The notes beneath the pieces are model-generated. The model was not told where the DNA came from and searched no databases. It saw nothing but the letters and a program-made list of their open reading frames with translations. A program made the translations under genes and the position numbers. Below, piece by piece: positions 63,084 through 64,000 of a DNA stretch of 64,000 nt (the stretch's first letter is position 1; each line of letters opens with the position of its first letter). Source of the stretch: Arthrobacter sp. EM1 (GTDB lineage Bacteria > Actinomycetota > Actinomycetes > Actinomycetales > Micrococcaceae); contig NZ_CP124836.1 of NCBI RefSeq assembly GCF_029964055.1, positions 1,364,001 to 1,428,000 on the forward strand. The letters are read 5' to 3'.

Positions 63084-63734
63084 CTAGCGTTTTGTCCTGT
63101 TCCAGCTGGCCTTACCCGGAGCGAACGGGCTACGCACATGGATCGACCATGACGAGTGCGGGTGGATCGTCAGAATCGCGTGCTCCCACCAGGCGCGGGC
63201 TTCGTTAGAGAGCTCCGGTAGAACCGCATCCTTGTCGGCGTCGTCCTCCGGACGGGGACGCAGCGCCTTCCAGACCAGCTGCACCTCGGGCGCCCCGGTC
63301 GGAATGCCGTCGACGTCGATCACTGCACGATCCCACGGCAGCTGCAGTCGGGGATCTCGTCGATAAACCCAGACGCTATCCGTGCCGTCCTCGACGTTGA
63401 CCTGCAGTACCCATGCGCCCGTTGCGTCATTATGGATGCGGATCGGCTGCAGGTCGGCATCCATATCAGCCTCTGCCCAAGGGAGAACGCCGTCGCCTGA
63501 CGGAGCCCACGCGCTAAACGGCGCCGGCAAGTCCTGCACCACTTGGGGCAGGTCGGCGATCGTCGTGCTGACATCGATATTGTCGTGCTCGCGAGTGTTA
63601 GTGCCGAGCCAGTGGTCGAGCGCCACCCCTCCGGACAACCACCAACGCGCCGATGACGGCCCGAGCAGCTCCGCCACGACTCGCAGGGGCAGGGGTTCCC
63701 AGTGCGTCGCGAGGGTGGGTGTGGATGAGGCCAT
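63084..63734 (-). CDS. Nucleotidyltransferase-like protein
   Basis: 216 residues. ARWWLSGGVALDHWLGTNTR then EHDNIDVSTTIADLPQVVQ resembles the GG-and-acidic-pair pattern of minimal nucleotidyltransferases (lincosamide Lnu type). VDGIPTGAPEVQLVWKALRP and DKDAVLPELSNEARAWWEHA follow as in that family. Here Asp/Asp of the usual metal site is partly changed to D-N-I-D, so activity is uncertain. The substrate is unknown. Confidence 0.6.
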   Translation of the reverse strand: MASSTPTLATHWEPLPLRVVAELLGPSSARWWLSGGVALDHWLGTNTREHDNIDVSTTIADLPQVVQDLPAPFSAWAPSGDGVLPWAEADMDADLQPIRIHNDATGAWVLQVNVEDGTDSVWVYRRDPRLQLPWDRAVIDVDGIPTGAPEVQLVWKALRPRPEDDADKDAVLPELSNEARAWWEHAILTIHPHSSWSIHVRSPFAPGKASWNRTKR

Positions 63735-63775
63735 GGCTCAAGGTTACCCGTGGGCGGCGGTGGTTTGTCGACATC

Positions 63776-63818
63776 AGGAACGCCCGACGGCGGGAGTGTC
63801 CCGCCGTCGGGCGTTCCT
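63776..63818. terminator. Strong hairpin terminator
   Basis: A 20-bp perfect stem AGGAACGCCCGACGGCGGGA and its complement with a GTG loop, placed between the nucleotidyltransferase gene and the flavoprotein gene. It terminates the flavoprotein transcript. Confidence 0.8.
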
Positions 63819-63848
63819 GGGGCTAATAGGGAAACCAGGCGCTTGGTA

Positions 63849-64000
63849 TCAGAGCGCGGGGAGGCTGCCCTCCAGACTAGCCGCGGCCTGGGCTGTGGCG
63901 GCCGCGTGGCGGGCCGCCTGCCAGCCGAAGGTCATGCCGGCGCCGACCTGCACGCCTGCGCCGGGGTATTCCGAGCCCATGACCGACGCGGCGTCGTTTC
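63849..64000 (-). CDS. C-terminus of a flavoprotein dehydrogenase (5' end outside window)
   Basis: The minus strand reads NDAASVMGSEYPGAGVQVGA, GMTFGWQAARHAAATAQAAA, ending SLPAL. GSEYPGAGVQVGAGMTFGWQAA is the FAD-contacting end of fumarate-reductase/3-ketosteroid-dehydrogenase-like enzymes. About 49 residues are visible; the rest lies to the right. Confidence 0.7.
   Translation of the reverse strand, partial: NDAASVMGSEYPGAGVQVGAGMTFGWQAARHAAATAQAAASLEGSLPAL

Overview
The window is high-GC DNA with actinobacterial gene families throughout. It most resembles Arthrobacter, Pseudarthrobacter or a related Micrococcaceae; that assignment is inferred from gene content and organisation (actinobacterial Asp23 cluster, ydaO-type riboswitch, SHOCT and TPM proteins, RIT element), not from a marker gene. 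Much of it reads as an accessory region: well-kept stress, copper, sulfur and aromatic-degradation operons separated by insertion elements and broken genes.

Region by region. (1) 1-4338, minus strand: an envelope-stress operon with Asp23/Gls24 proteins, DUF2273, an AmaP-like anchor, DUF6286, CsbD, an ECF-type sigma factor and a zinc-finger/Asp23 fusion, mostly joined by 4-bp ATGA overlaps. (2) 4.6-13.2 kb: isochorismatase-like hydrolase, a rhodanese, a SHOCT/TPM-tail chimera facing a small SHOCT protein, a lipoprotein and an APC permease. (3) 13330-15202: an IS3-family element with 25-bp ends and an extra small gene inside. (4) 15.2-21.8 kb, minus strand: copper resistance (multicopper oxidase, BNR-like lipoprotein, DUF305, DUF6153, CopB ATPase, CopZ). 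(5) 22.0-27.1 and 32.1-35.8 kb: a reactive-sulfur regulon with sulfide:quinone oxidoreductase, persulfide dioxygenase-rhodanese, three rhodaneses, TauE exporter, thioredoxin, OsmC, DUF2892, two CstR-like repressors and two related tiny Cys-rich proteins. Nearly every transcription unit there, and also copZ-copB, is preceded by an ATACCCC-N2-4-GGGGTAT palindrome. Between the two halves lie a universal stress protein, a proton-pump-type P-ATPase interrupted by one stop codon, and an MFS transporter. (6) 36.2-46.9 kb: broken genes (cupredoxin, DinB, dihydrofolate-reductase family, IS21, IS3, Sel1), a PLD-nuclease/EVE-like protein, a DUF5067 lipoprotein and a PIG-L deacetylase. (7) 46913-50302: a RIT element (three tyrosine recombinases) inserted in an IS21 istB gene. 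(8) 50.4-55 kb: truncated LysE, aminotransferase, EAL, flavoprotein and SDR genes around an intact RidA and a decayed IS3 copy. (9) 55.1-62.8 kb: a protocatechuate/gallate 4,5-cleavage operon (ligJ-ligK-ligI-ligAB-ligC, aldo/keto reductase, substrate-binding protein) with a divergent LysR regulator. (10) 63-64 kb: a nucleotidyltransferase-like gene and the end of a flavoprotein gene.

Working together: SQR would oxidise sulfide to persulfide, the dioxygenase and rhodaneses would convert persulfide to sulfite/thiosulfate, TauE would export the product, and the CstR proteins would sense persulfide and derepress the set. The same operator type in front of copZ-copB suggests joint or parallel control of copper and sulfur stress.

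The most unusual structure is a unit present three times (about 6.06, 37.37 and 40.97 kb). It consists of two 19-bp palindromes about 170 bp apart with an identical tRNA-Leu-like 3' end between them. It looks like an attachment site or mobile repeat, and the copies bracket the copper/sulfur block and the PLD-EVE segment.
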